Notes under the pieces: generated by a model
What the model saw: only the letters and a program-made list of their open reading frames with translations
Told to the model about the DNA's origin: nothing
Database searches by the model: none
Position numbers and translations under genes: made by a program
Part shown: positions 11,225-22,727 of the stretch, one piece after another
How positions within the stretch are numbered: position 1 is the stretch's first letter
Layout of the letters: every line of letters starts with the position of its first letter
Assembly (NCBI RefSeq): GCF_031143425.1
Contig: NC_090448.1
Span: 331,154,177-331,218,176 of the forward strand
Source of the DNA: Pleurodeles waltl
Lineage: Eukaryota; Chordata; Amphibia; Caudata; Salamandridae
DNA length: 64,000 nucleotides
Direction: 5' to 3'

Positions 11225-13277
11225 GAATCGAGGTAGCAGAGTCTGCAGGTTTTGGGCATCCCACTATCGCTTAGATTATCACCATACATCTTTTCCAGAA
11301 TAGCGCAAAATGCAGGTAATACCGCCATATGTGTAACAATGTTTCCTCCTCCCTACATCCCCTCCAACATCTGTCACTCTGTCCAAGAAATATCTTTTCA
11401 AGTTTGTCTGGGATGTTGTACCATCCCATCATAATTTTTAGTGTGATTCCCTGCATTGAATCAATATGCTGTTCTTATATATGTCTCTTCATAACACTTC
11501 CCATATCTCTATGGTTACATTTCCATTTTAGTGTTTCACACATCTTGCTATTGATTTCCATGAAACCTCTGCTTCGGGGATGTTGCAATATTTAAATATG
11601 CGTGACATCCACCCTTTGACCCCTTGGTGTGAGGTCAGGAGTTTCTCACCTAGTCTCAGTGCTGTTTCCTTGAGTCCCGTGAAGAACCCAATGTCTAATC
11701 TGCTGATATAGAAATCTCTTAATCTCTGCCAGCACATACTCTTCGTTACAGCCTCTGAAAGTTCTAAACTGTCCTCCAATGACCATCAGATATCATATTT
11801 TTAATTTGGAAACTTGCGTGATCGACCCCTGGTTTAAACTTTGGATTGATAAATATGGGGGTTAGAGATGGGGGAAAGGCTGTTTTGGGGAGTGATTTCA
11901 CTGTTGTAGCCTAGATTTACAGCAAAATGTTTGCGATGTGACTATGGCACACGTTTTTGGGAGTGCGCTTCTGTGGCAGCTATAGAAGGTCCCATAACAA
12001 CCTGCCCACAACTACGTATCCATGCAAGCCCAATTTTCATCTGATTTTTAGACACTTCTCACATGAAACGTGATCGAGCATAAGTGTAGGCCCAATTTTC
12101 ATCTGATTTTTAGACCCTTCTCATATAAAACGTAATTGAGCATATTTTAATTAAGGATATCAGGGAACCCCACCCCACTTTTTCGTTAGAGGCCTTTGGC
12201 ATTTTCTTGATTTCCTCTGTGCTTTTCTTTGCCATACAAAATTAATCAATGAGTCTTAGGGTCTGCTCGGAGTGCCTTGAATACGTTTTGCAACATGGGC
12301 ATTATATTATTTTAAAGGGTGATACTGGGCATAACCATGACATGCATTGATTTTCACATTTTTAAAAAACTTTTTGATCTCTCATCAAAGTTTGTATATA
12401 TTTATATCACTCCAGTCTGAAGAATACATTTTAAATACATCCCCAGATATCTGACTGCTTCTTCTGTAATTTTGAATGAGGTTGCCCCCCTTAATTCTTG
12501 TATATCTCTATTGATCAAGCTTTTTCAAAGAAGCTGTGTCTAGTGTTTGCTTGTTCATGACCCGAAGCCTGCTCATATTGTATCAGTATATTTTGTAAGG
12601 TAGGCAATTAACTTTCTGATCTCACCAACCAAGAAACATAGGTTTTCCACAAACAGAGAAATCTTAAATTCCGATCCTGGAAAGCGTTACCCTTTGACTC
12701 CTTTTGTCACCCTAATTTTCAGCTGCAAATGTTACATATGCAGCACATACAACTGGGACAAGAGGCAGCTGCAGGAGCCATAACTAAGAGCCAAGGTATT
12801 CGATCTTGCTCTGTCAACTAACTTGCTTTCAGGGATTGGTAGCGGGCTATCACCTTATAGATGAAGCACTCATAGCCACCAAATGTACCAAGGATCATGG
12901 GCAATAATGCCCATTGATCCTGTCAAATGATTTTTCAGCATCTAATGCCACCAGAATTACCTTTATTTTCTTCCGCTTTGCCTTTCCAACAAGGTGGACC
13001 AGACTCCTTATGTTATTGAAGTTAAACACCCCTTAATGAAGTCTGATTGGTCCTCTTGTTTCAGAGCAGAAAGAATTGATGTCAGTCTCATTGCTAAGAC
13101 TTAAATATAGATTTTGACATCTCTGTTCAATAGTGTGACTGGTCTGTATGTCGTACAGTTCATGCAATCTTTCCTTGGCTTGTATATTAGAATTTACCAT
13201 TGTTGGGTGATCTTCCTTCTCTACCTGACAGAATGAAATACAATCTGGAGGACCTGTACTCCTTTACCTGAAAATAT
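11225..13277 (-). pseudogene. L1-type LINE ORF2, 3' part (decayed)
   Basis: Read on the minus strand, the segment near 13.0 kb shows an RT block LDAEKSFDRI (about 12950). The far end shows the L1-type C-terminal Cys motif, SDRCWRGCREEETLLHIW (about 11330-11390), with a WY-x-P block before it. Frames 11528-11779 and 11271-11456 belong to this region. Many stops and shifts show it is dead. The element continues at 15796-16600 beyond an inserted LTR element. Confidence 0.75.
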
Positions 13278-15795
13278 TGTTGCTCTAATGAGATTTTACC
13301 TTAAAAAATAAGAGACAAGAGGCATCTGGCAAAACAGGAAATGGTTTGTTTAATGAAACATTATCGCTGGGAGAGCAGTTACTGCACCGGGGTCTGAGGA
13401 CTGTCTCTCACAGTATGATGAAATGATCCACGTTTTCTACATTTCTCAGGGAGAAATAAACAGATAAAACAATATTTCACTGGTGAAATATGCGAAATTC
13501 TTAATCCTTAAGAATGTCTGTGCTCTTGGTATATTTTGGTGTGACACTGGGGGATGGCCTTAATTGAGATACCTGGTTCTGGTCAAAATAGGTTATTTAT
13601 AAACATTTCAATTTTACACATCGTTGGGTCTCCCTCCTTGCCGTGCGTAACTAATTATACATTGGGATGGTGTGTTTTAGGGGATTATTCTCGTTTAGCA
13701 GATGGATTGTAATCTTCTAATTAGTGCTATGTTGGTGTTGCCAGCCCTTCGGTGCCCTGTTGTGTAAATGGGGCAGTGTCAGCTGCGCAAGGTGGTGTTT
13801 TTAGCCTACACGTGTGGTGGCAATGCAAAAAGGGAGGCGTCTCGTACTGAACATTGGTCGGTGAACACAATGTGCTCTGAGGTCACGTGTGTGCCCCTCT
13901 GGTCTCAGCACGTGGTGCGCCCTGTGATCCTCATAAGTGGCGCCAGGTGTCCTAACTGCCCACTTTTCCTTGAGGCTTCCCTTTGGCTAGCTTTGGGTTC
14001 CATCGTTTTGCTCATAGGCGTTTCCCTAGACCTCTGAACTTTACTGTTGCGTGCGGGTGGGGGTCAGAGTGTGGCTCCGTCGCCCCCATGTCTCTGCTCT
14101 GCGGAGCGCAATATTGGAAATATTTCTTCCTTTGAGCAGTATGAGGCCTTGCAAGTCACCCTATTGCTAAACCTGCTGCGGGTGTGACCTTACTCCTGCA
14201 TTCTGCTCTGCTAGGGCCGTGGTGGAGGTTCTGGACTTCCCTCTCTAGCACCCCCATCTCCCTTGGACCATATCTCTTTGGGCCTACTGTTCCTGGTTGC
14301 TATTAGGAAGCCCTGAGGGTAAAGAGGAGGCAAAAAACATCACTGTGTGGAGAGTCTGGAGCAAGGCTGTGAACTTGATGGAGTTTTTGCCCGCATTATG
14401 TTGATGGACTGGGGTGGCTGGATGCCCTGGTGAACACCCTACCTCCTGATTCGACACAGTGTGGTGCTCTGGTTGAACTCATACATGTGTGCTGTGAGTA
14501 TTATATGGTCTTACCTGCCCAAGCACAGGCATAGCCTGGCTCCCGACACCATGGGACAGCTTTGTTTTGGAATCAGAATGATTGGAGGCAGTTGCACGCA
14601 CTATTGTTGGTGGGGGTATGTGACAAAGGCATTTCCATTACTGCTGGGGGTCTGTGAATGGTGACCTTTCAATCTGGTAATCGGAGACCGTTCTCTGTAT
14701 TACCCCCATGGGTCAAGCGTACCGACTCTGTTATGCCTAGCGGTCCAATCGATCACCCTTCCTGGCGCTGACAATCAAGAAAGTGACTTCTGCAGATTAT
14801 GAGTTTTCCTAGTTTGCCACATGCTAAATGTTAGGATTAAGGCTCTGGTGTAATCTCTTACCCTTGTGATGGCGGCTTCAGGACGGACCTCCGCCCCACA
14901 GATTCAGCAGAACTTTCAATCAATTGCAGCATCTGCTCACCTTTCTTGTTTGCGCAAATGTGAATCCGTCAGGGCGGGGTCTCCTTCATTTGGTCGCAGT
15001 CGAGTTTCAAGAACCTATCAGCACCTGGCTGGCTCCCCAAAATGTTGCTCGAATGAGATCTTACCTTAAAAACAAGAGTCAAGAGACGTCTGTCAAAACA
15101 GGAAACGGTTCACTTAATTCAACATTACTGCCGGGAGAGCAGTTACAGCACCGGGGTCTGAGAACTGTCTCTCATAGTAGGTTGAAATGATCCACGTTTT
15201 TTACATTTTTCAGGGCGCAATAAACACATTAAACATTCTTTCCCTGGTGAAATATGTAAACAGTTGAAAAGGAGATGTAGATACAATTTCCCCGATAAGG
15301 AATGCAGCTGGGCCTCGAGCTTGCATTAGCACTATATGGGTCAGTAAGTATGTGTCCAGATGTACGGCCTGAGGGGCGCATGGTCACTGCATGTGCTGTG
15401 TGTGCTGTGTCCTGATTGGCTAAGTGTACCTAACTACATGTGGTATCTAACTTTATGGTGTTTGGGGGAATGCATGCCATCCATCTGGCCATTTGTGCTT
15501 TATTGGGGCCAATCTCGGGGGGGCCACTGTAGTGTTGCTGCCTATCTGTGGGGTCTGATCTAAGCTTGTGTGTTTGGTTGCCGGCTAAGTGTTGTACTAC
15601 CTGTGACCTGTCAGTCATTAACCTTCAGGTTGGCAGCACAGCCTGCATGACCACGTACCTACGTGCTGGGGTTGACGGAGAATTCATGACGGGGGAATCC
15701 AACAGGGGTGATGTTACGCTGTTCGTATGTGAAAATGTATCATTCGTGTATAAAGGTGTTTTGTTGTTGTGTGTATTGCTTGATCAATGTTAACA
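13278..15795. mobile_element. short non-coding LTR-type element nested in L1
   Basis: The element begins TGTTGCTC (13278) and ends TTAACA (15795), with ATAT on both sides (13274-13277 and 15796-15799). It interrupts an L1 reading frame. A second TGTTGCTC start at 15043 opens about 220 bp that are clearly homologous to 13278-13500, so the right-hand repeat (15043-15795, 753 bp) behaves as a 3' LTR. The left repeat diverges after about 220 bp. The interior has no gag or pol; short frames are not recognisable. It looks like a decayed TRIM/LARD-like element, but the LTR assignment is inference. Confidence 0.55.
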
Positions 15796-16600
15796 ATATT
15801 TTATAAAATTCCCCCTCTAAAGTCATCTGGTCTGGGTGTTTCAGCTTTCAAGGTTTTAATCATTGCTTCAATTTTCTGTACTTCTGTGGGAGCTCATAGC
15901 TCCGCGCGTTGCCCTTTTTACACATTTGGAAAGATAAGGCATTCAAGAAAGATATTAGTAGATTCCATGTTTTGAATTTTGGCATATAGTGAGTTGAAGA
16001 ATATTCTCGAACTGCTTTCGCCTTATTTCCGAACTGTAGATTTTCATTTGTGTACCTCAGACCTTGTGTAGTCTCTTGTTTAGTTTTACTTTGTGTGCAT
16101 TGCCCATCAGACAGTGGATTTTATTACTATCACCTGTATGATTACGCCTTTCCTCTGCTTTTGCAGGTCCAGATTAGCTCGCATTGGGCCCATTTCTCTC
16201 TTTGTCACTGGGGCAATCAATATATGTTTGCCTCTTATAACTGATTAACGAGCATCCTAAAGGACAGCAGATGCCACTGCTCTGGGGTTACGTGTCTCAG
16301 TATACTCAATATGATCATCTATTGCCTATATAATTCAACTCTATTAGCTGTGTCTTGTAATATATATCTGTCTACCCTCTTTAACATTTCGCAGATTGGG
16401 GCATGGTCATAGACCAAAATGGCACCAATGCCACCGTTGGTCAGTTGTTTGTGTGATGAGACTATAGAGAAAGATCATATCTGTCCTGAAACAAGTGCAG
16501 TGTACTGGTGATTAGTATGTAAAATCTCTATCACTAGGTTGCATTATACTCCAACTCCAAGTATCCAGTATACCCAGGTTTTGTATTTGAACTTTCATAA
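15796..16600 (-). pseudogene. L1-type LINE ORF2, endonuclease part (decayed)
   Basis: The minus-strand translation gives the end of the L1 endonuclease domain. An LDTWSW...DFTY block lies near 16540, then SPVH, and VYDHAPICE lies near 16410, matching the W-(N)P-x-x-R-x-(F/Y)T...SPVH...DHAPI order of L1. Nearer the insertion (about 15810-15830) a PRPDDF block resembles the linker before the RT. The copy is 5' truncated within the endonuclease and frame-broken. It joins the RT part at 11225-13277. Confidence 0.7.
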
Positions 16601-16630
16601 CTTACAACATTCTCTGAGAGAGTCCCATGG

Positions 16631-18634
16631 TGTGAGAAAACAGGACTGATTGCAGAGGCCCCCTAACTTTTTGCCCCCATTTTTCACTTTTTGCTGGTGT
16701 TTTCCTGACTCTGATGGTGCCCTGGGTACTGCTAACCAGTCCCAGGGTCTGTGCTCTGTGTAAAATCAATATGCAAATTAGGCTAATTATAATTGGCTAA
16801 GTTAACCTACCTATAAGTCCCTAGTATATGGTAGGGCATGTAGGTTTAGGGACCACAGCATAGGTAGTGCACCCATAGGTGCACTGCTGAGGTGTCCAGT
16901 GTCATTTTAAAGGCAGGCCTGCCTTGCTGGCTGCTTTTAAATTAAAGTTATATGCAAATTCGACTTTGGAATTAAAAGTAGTTCCAAAGTCTTAAACTAC
17001 CTTATTTTTACATATAAGTCACCCCTAAGGTGTGCCCTATGTGCCCCTAGGGCTGGGTGCCATGTAACTATAAGCAGGGACCTTATGAAAATTGTTTTAT
17101 ACGCCCTGGTGAGGTAAAAACAGCCAAATTTGTTTTTCCCTCATTGTAGTAAATGGCCTTCATAGGCTAGAATAGGGAGACTTTATTTTAATTTTTAAAG
17201 TCCCCTTAAATGATGGATACCAAGAGTTTGGTATCAAATTAATTGTTATAATAAATCCCACAACTTCCAGTTGTTTGATTTAATATAACTTGTTCAGGTA
17301 AAGAGTTTTAAACTTTACCTGAAAAGTTGCCAATTTCAGCCCTGCATTGTTTTTGCTGCTGTGCTCTGATTGGCCAGCCTCTAGCAGCCTGGCCAGGCTG
17401 CCTTGATGAGGTGTGAAGTGGCCTGGCTTCACACAAAGGAATGTGCCTGTGGGAGGGAATCTCCCCTCAGCAGATGGTGAGGCAGGAAGGGGGAGGGCTG
17501 CCAAACTGGTCTTCAAAGGCAGAGAAGGACATTTGGAGCAACCAGCAACACCCCCACATCCTGCAACCCCAGACAACTAGGTGCCCCCTTGATTAGATTA
17601 GGAGAGGGGTGTGTTTATGATTTTTAGCCACACCAGTGGGTGGGCTCAGCCAGATGTAACCTCCAAAAATCAAATTCAGCCATGATGGATTTTTGGAGAA
17701 TGTTGCCTCCTGGGATTGATTTTTGCCACACTTCCCAGGAAGTAGTCATCACAGGGGGAAGGACCCTGCACCTGATTGGAGAACCAGGACCCCCCTTCTT
17801 TTCACCCAGGAGCAAGGATAAAACTGGCAGACCTGCACCCACACCTCAGTTCCCTACCACATCCAACAAGAAAGAACTACAGAAGAAGAAGGACAGCCCT
17901 GCTGGACCCCTGGCCTGCACATGAAACCTGTACTCAGAAGGACTGCACCAGCTGCACACCTGGGCTTCACCACAAGAAGGACTTTGCCTGGCTTCAACTG
18001 GTTCAAGGAGGGACTCCCTGTTTGCTACAGGTGAAAAATTGCTAACCAGAGTCCCCTGCACCAACTCCTGAAGAAAGCGACCAGCTGACCACTGTCCAGT
18101 GGCCAAAAAGGAGTTTGCACCAGGTGCATTCTGGGAGTTGTAGTCCGCACCCCCCAAGGACCATCTCAGAACTTCTGGACCCTTGGGGTGAGCTGTGGAC
18201 CTCAAAAGAACCTTAAAAGGACATCTGGGAGAAGCCCCAGAAGTTTGGAGAAGTTTGGACAACTTTTGAAAAAAAGCTCCATAGAGGGACCGACCCGCCG
18301 CGGCAACTCTAGCCGGCTTGCCTCAACCGCGACCCAGCCTGATTTGCTGGTTCGTCCTGGTAAAGAAAATCTCAGAAAAAGAGACTAAGTCCGAAGGTAA
18401 AAAGTTGACCGGGACCTCCCAGCCAGTTTATCCGAGGAGGGCTCCATGGACGTCGGATCAAGATCCAGGTTTACCCCGGTCGAAGGATTTTCACCTCGAA
18501 AAAAAACGACTAAGTCAGAAGGTAAAAATCTCCACTGAGGATTCCTGCGACGCGTATCCGGAGAAGGGCTCCAGGAGGTCGGATTGGACTGGCAGGTTCA
18601 TCCCGCTGAAGAAAATCTTCGAAAAAGAGACTAA
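16631..18634. repeat. left part of a non-coding LTR-like repeat, interrupted by Harbinger H1
   Basis: Low-complexity-free, GC-rising sequence begins TGTGAGAAAACAGG. It carries near-repeats of about 110-140 bp at its right end: the motif GAAAATCT(C/T)(A/C)GAAAAAGAGACTAAG occurs near 18365 and again near 18612, with a diverged copy near 18490. H1 is inserted in the last of these, and the sequence resumes at 27122. Open frames here (for example 138 codons minus at 17846) have no recognised homology. Whether it is an LTR or another repeat class is not proven. Confidence 0.5.
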
Positions 18635-19223
18635 GGGGGTAATTCCAACATTGGTGGTAAAAAGCGCATACTGCTATCAGAAGACCGCCAACATACTGCC
18701 GCGGCCGCGGTAAACCGCCACGGTCATTCTGACCCACAACACGCAATCCGCCAAAATACAGACACCCACAAAAGTCCGCCACACCAAAGGCCAACGAGAA
18801 ACTGGCGATAACCAAACCGACACCGTCACGCCAACAGAAATACGCCCACACTATCACGACACACGAATCCACGCGGCGGTCTTTCAAACGCGGTATTCCA
18901 TTGGCGGTACACACCGCCGCGCTCAAAATACACACACAGCTCCAAAACACAGCCACATTGGACAATTCCAAATACACACACCTGATACACATACAAACAC
19001 CACTCCCACACACCCAATTAAATATAAAACACACACCCACATCACCCACAAACCCCCACTCCTAGAGAATCGGGACCACGCAGAGAGAAATAGAGAACCG
19101 AGCACCCAGACGTGCATATTACCATCACCCAGCAATATTACCACGCATTTCACACAACACACCAATACACATCACCACACTTAGCACCACACAATCCACC
19201 CCACCCATCACCTACACCACCCC

Positions 19224-20031
19224 ATGGCACCGCAAAGACACCCCAGGTTTTCTGAGGATGAACTCAGGGTCATGGTGGAGGAAATCGTACGGGTAGAGCC
19301 ACAGCTATTCGGAACACAGGTGCAGCAGACGTCCATTGCCAGGAAGATGGAGCTATGGAGCAGATTAGTCGACAGGGTCAACGCTGTGGGACTGCACCCA
19401 AGAAATAGGGAGGACATCAGGAAGTGGTGGAACGACCTACGGGGGAAGGTGCATTCAACGGTATCCAGGCACAACTTCGCGGTTCAGCGGACTGGCGGCG
19501 GACCACCACCTCCTCCCCCAGAATTTACAACATGGGAGGAGCAGGTCTTGGCAATCCGGCATCCTGAGGGCCTCGCAGGAGCATCTGGAGGAATGGACTC
19601 TGGTAAGTCTCATCTTCACTACTTCATCCCCCCATCAGCATGCCAACTCATACCCCCACCCTCACCCTCACCCCCATCACTCCTACTCCTTGCAAATGTC
19701 TCACCATCACAACCCACCCATCCCAACCCCAAGCCCTGCATGCGACCACAAAGCATGGACACCCATCACCAAAGCATGCCCACTGCACATCCCCATCCCC
19801 CCCCAAACCACCGTCACAAAAGCCCCCACACAGGAATGCAAGCACTGGGGTACACGGGCACCCACCCATTGCACACCATGGCACACACAGATGCAATAAT
19901 CATGGTTTTATACCCCTGCAGGACCCGAACGCCACGTCACCGCGCAGGAGGGTCCACAAATGTCCACTCCACCCCCAGAAGAGGCCCACAGTGATGACAG
20001 CACCTCTGTCGACCTGGATCTAGATGACTAG
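19224..20031 (+). CDS. MybA of H1: Myb/SANT-like DNA-binding protein, N-terminal exons
   Basis: Exon 1 is 19224-19602 and exon 2 begins at 19922 (intron GTAAGT...TGCAG). The join (TCTG|GACCC) keeps frame and runs to TAG at 20029-20031, giving 162 residues. Residues about 7-85 form a trihelix Myb/SANT-like domain of the NAIF1/Harbinger type, with FSEDELRVMVEE, VEPQLFG, ARKMELWSRL and EDIRKWWNDLRGK. In Harbingers this protein binds the transposon ends and brings the transposase to the nucleus and DNA (family knowledge). Exon 1 is exactly 379 bp in H1, H2 and H3. In H2 the TAG position is CAG and reading continues, so the H1 stop is probably a mutation that cuts off the C-terminal part (20032-20696). 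Confidence 0.85.
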
Positions 20032-20696
20032 CCCGGCCCATCGGGGACCTCGGGACAGTCGGTTCCCCTCAGACAGCCACAGGCCACAGCAGACCTTCCC
20101 CCTCTGGGAACACCAGCACAGCACCCACCCAGCGGGCCCATCCCTCTGTCCCCAGGACACGTCAATCAGCGGTGTGTCCACCACTACAGGGCACCCAGGT
20201 TAACCCACCACCCCAACAACAACAAGGACCTGGGGGCAGTGGTAGTGGGCACACAGTCCAGGGGACAGAGGCCCAGGGAAACAGGGGAACTGGGAGGGCT
20301 GCTGTGCGACAGGGGGGGGACAGGCCCAGGGAACCCACTCTCCACGAGGCCCTCTCCTCCATCATGGGAGCCTACCATCATTCCCAGGAGACGATGGCGA
20401 TGGTACTGGCCAGGTTTCAGGAGATCCAGCTCCTGCAGGAGGAACAGTATTTGGGGTTCAGGGAGGAACTACGAACCATCAGGTCCGCCCTGGGCACCAT
20501 TGTAGGGGCTCCGAATCTGGTAGTCACCACATTGCGGGACACTGTGGCACCACAAAGGGCCCCTGACACTAGCATGGACCAAGAACTGACTACCACCTCT
20601 GCCGGCGCTAGTGGACAGGAGGCCCCGCCACAGGACCAACAGGCCACCAGCACCCCACCCCTGCAGAAGGAGAACCACCCCGTAAGCGGTCCCTGA
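20032..20696 (+). pseudogene. MybA of H1: C-terminal Q/P-rich and helical region, out of frame
   Basis: Downstream of the TAG the conserved C-terminus continues. A P/Q-rich linker comes first. From about 20335 an open frame (20172-20696) has a predicted helical segment beginning EALSSIMGAYHHSQETMAMV and rich in E, Q, R and L, suited to coiled-coil pairing. It ends in a P/T/S-rich tail. A one-base shift near 20160-20190 puts it in another frame from exon 2. H2 and H3 keep related segments (EVLGAYQHT in H3). An AATAAA at about 20933 could serve as poly(A) signal. Confidence 0.65.
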
Positions 20697-21227
20697 GATC
20701 CAGGAAGAAGACAGAGTAAGATGCCAAGACCCCCGCCAGGAAAGGATACCTCCCTGATTGTCATCCCACTGTCCCACATTGTCACCCTGTCCATCCTTAA
20801 ACTGCCCCTGCTCCACTTTCCACAGGCATTTGGACAATGCACCTGTGATACAAATAGTCTGGACTCTGCCATGGACATTCCTCCACCATCACCCCTCACC
20901 GATTTGCAACCACCCACCAATATAAAGCACTGTAATAAACACAGTTATTGCACAAAACAATCAGGAGTCTGGCTGTGATTTTGAACAAATGTATTAGACA
21001 TTACCATGCTAAAATGCTTATTTACAGTGTGATGCCAACATACCAATGTCACACAGCTGAAGTCCATGGGGAAACAAAGCAGATGTCACACAGTGGGGCC
21101 CACATCTCTGAAATCGGAAGGGAAAGTCACAACTCAGTTACCATACAGTGGGTGAAAAGGACAGACAGTAGAGAGGTAGTAGTGTTTAAGTATGTGTAAA
21201 ATGCCGGTGTGTATTCTTACCTGTGTG

Positions 21228-22263
21228 TCATTGGAAATACTGCTGTATTACTGTGTTCCTGTTGTCTATGTCGTCTTCTTCGGCTTCCTCGTCTTGACTC
21301 TCCACAGGCTCCACAGCTGCTACAACACCACCATCTGGACCATCCTCCTGCAGAAAAGGCACCTGTCGTCGCAAAGCCAGGTTGTGAAGCATACAGAAGG
21401 CCACGATGATCTGGCACACCTTCTTTGGTGAGTAGAATAGGGATCCACCTGTCATATGGAGGCAGCGGAACCTGGCCTTCAGGAGGCCGAAGGTCCGCTC
21501 GATCACCCTCCTAGTTCGCCCATGGGCCTCATTGTACCGTTCCTCTGCCCTTGTCCTGGGATTCCTCACTGGGGTCAGTAGCCATGACAGGTTGGGGTAA
21601 CCAGAGTCACCAATTAGCCACACACGGTGCCTCTGGAGTTGACCCATCACGTAAGGGATGCTGCTATTCCGCATGATGTACGCGTCATGCACTGAGCCAG
21701 GGAACTTGGCATTAACATGGGAGATGTACTGGTCTGCCAAACACACCATCTGCACATTCATCGAATGATAACTCTTCCTGTTTCTGTACACCTGTTCACT
21801 CCTGTGGGGGGGGACCAAAGCCACATGGGTCCCATCAATGGCACCTATGATGTTGGGGATATGTCCAAGGGCATAGAAATCACCCTTCACTGTAGGCAAA
21901 TCCCCCACCTCAGGGAAAACGATGTACCTGCGCATGTGTTTCAGCAGGGCATACAACACTCTGGACAACACCTTGGAAAACATAGGCTGGACATTCCATG
22001 ATGATATGGCCACTGTTGTTTGAAATGACCCACTTGCTAGGAAATGGAGCACTGACAGCACCTGCACATCAGGGGGGATCCCTGTGGGTTGGCGGATTGC
22101 TGACATCAGGTCTGGCTCCAGCTGGGCACACAGTTCATGAATAGTGGCTCGGTCAAGCGTGTATGTCAGTATGACATGTCTTTCCTCCATTGTCGACAGG
22201 TCCACCAGCGGTCTGTACACCGGAGGATGCCTCCATCTCCTCGCATGTCCCAGCGGATGGTGC
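21228..22263 (-). CDS. H1 HARBI1-like DDE transposase
   Basis: An uninterrupted minus-strand frame. The first Met inside the conserved region is at 22190 (TMEERH), giving 320 residues. The homologous frame runs further upstream (PPVYRPLV) to a conserved acceptor (ccttcatag, exon edge 22263), so a short 5' exon may exist. Catalytic residues, numbered from that Met: D119 in GAIDGTHVALV, D169 in FPGSVHDAYI, E231 in RRVIERTFGLLKARF. RNRKSYHSMN and the C-terminal MLHNLALR are typical of HARBI1/PIF. The tail is acidic and ends VIQQYFQ. It catalyses cut-and-paste transposition at TWA targets. The intron present at GD|S in H2, H3 and H4 is cleanly absent here. Confidence 0.9.
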
Positions 22264-22727
22264 CTATGAAGGACAACAGCGAGCACAGAGTCAATCAACC
22301 CACAAGTACGTAACCACAGCTTGCACATAACACGATTCTCAATCCATTGAATGGTTTGTATGAGTGTTGATGCAAGGCCTAGGTATGTGTGACGCAGTAA
22401 AAAGTAAGCCATGAGGGCCCCTGAAATGGCGGCTGCCTGAAGTGTAAAGTGCGATAATGGGATGTGAGGTAAATGTGCTGGCGTTGCACACCGTGGCAGT
22501 AGGCGGTCGAAGACCGCGGCGCAAAGCAGCATTGGTTAACATTGAACCCTATGGGTCTCAGGAGCCAATGACGATGTGCGCCGGCGGTCGTGGTATGCAC
22601 CTCCGCGGTACGCACCGCCGCGGGCGTGACTGCCATTTTCTATCTGCTTAATCACTCGATGCCTGATCTTCGACGGGGAGAGGACCTACACTGCAAGTGC
22701 TGCTGTGACCTCGGTCTGGAAGAGACA
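22264..22727. promoter_or_regulatory. H1 bidirectional transposase/MybB promoter region
   Basis: This gap separates the head-to-head transposase (-) and MybB (+) genes. It holds opposed CCAAT boxes (ATTGG 22531-22535, CCAAT 22565-22569; 34 bp apart) and a cluster of GGCGGT/ACCGCC motifs at 22502-22622. H2 has the same pair with the same spacing at 48461 and 48495. Function is inferred from position and conservation. Confidence 0.5.

Noticed and set aside
17846..18262. 138-codon minus-strand frame near the H1 left flank
   Set aside because: Lies in the LTR-like repeat and matches nothing recognisable.
18510..19049. 179-codon minus-strand frame with Val/Cys/Trp-rich composition
   Set aside because: It crosses the H1 terminus and is the complement of CA-rich leader DNA; no domain seen.
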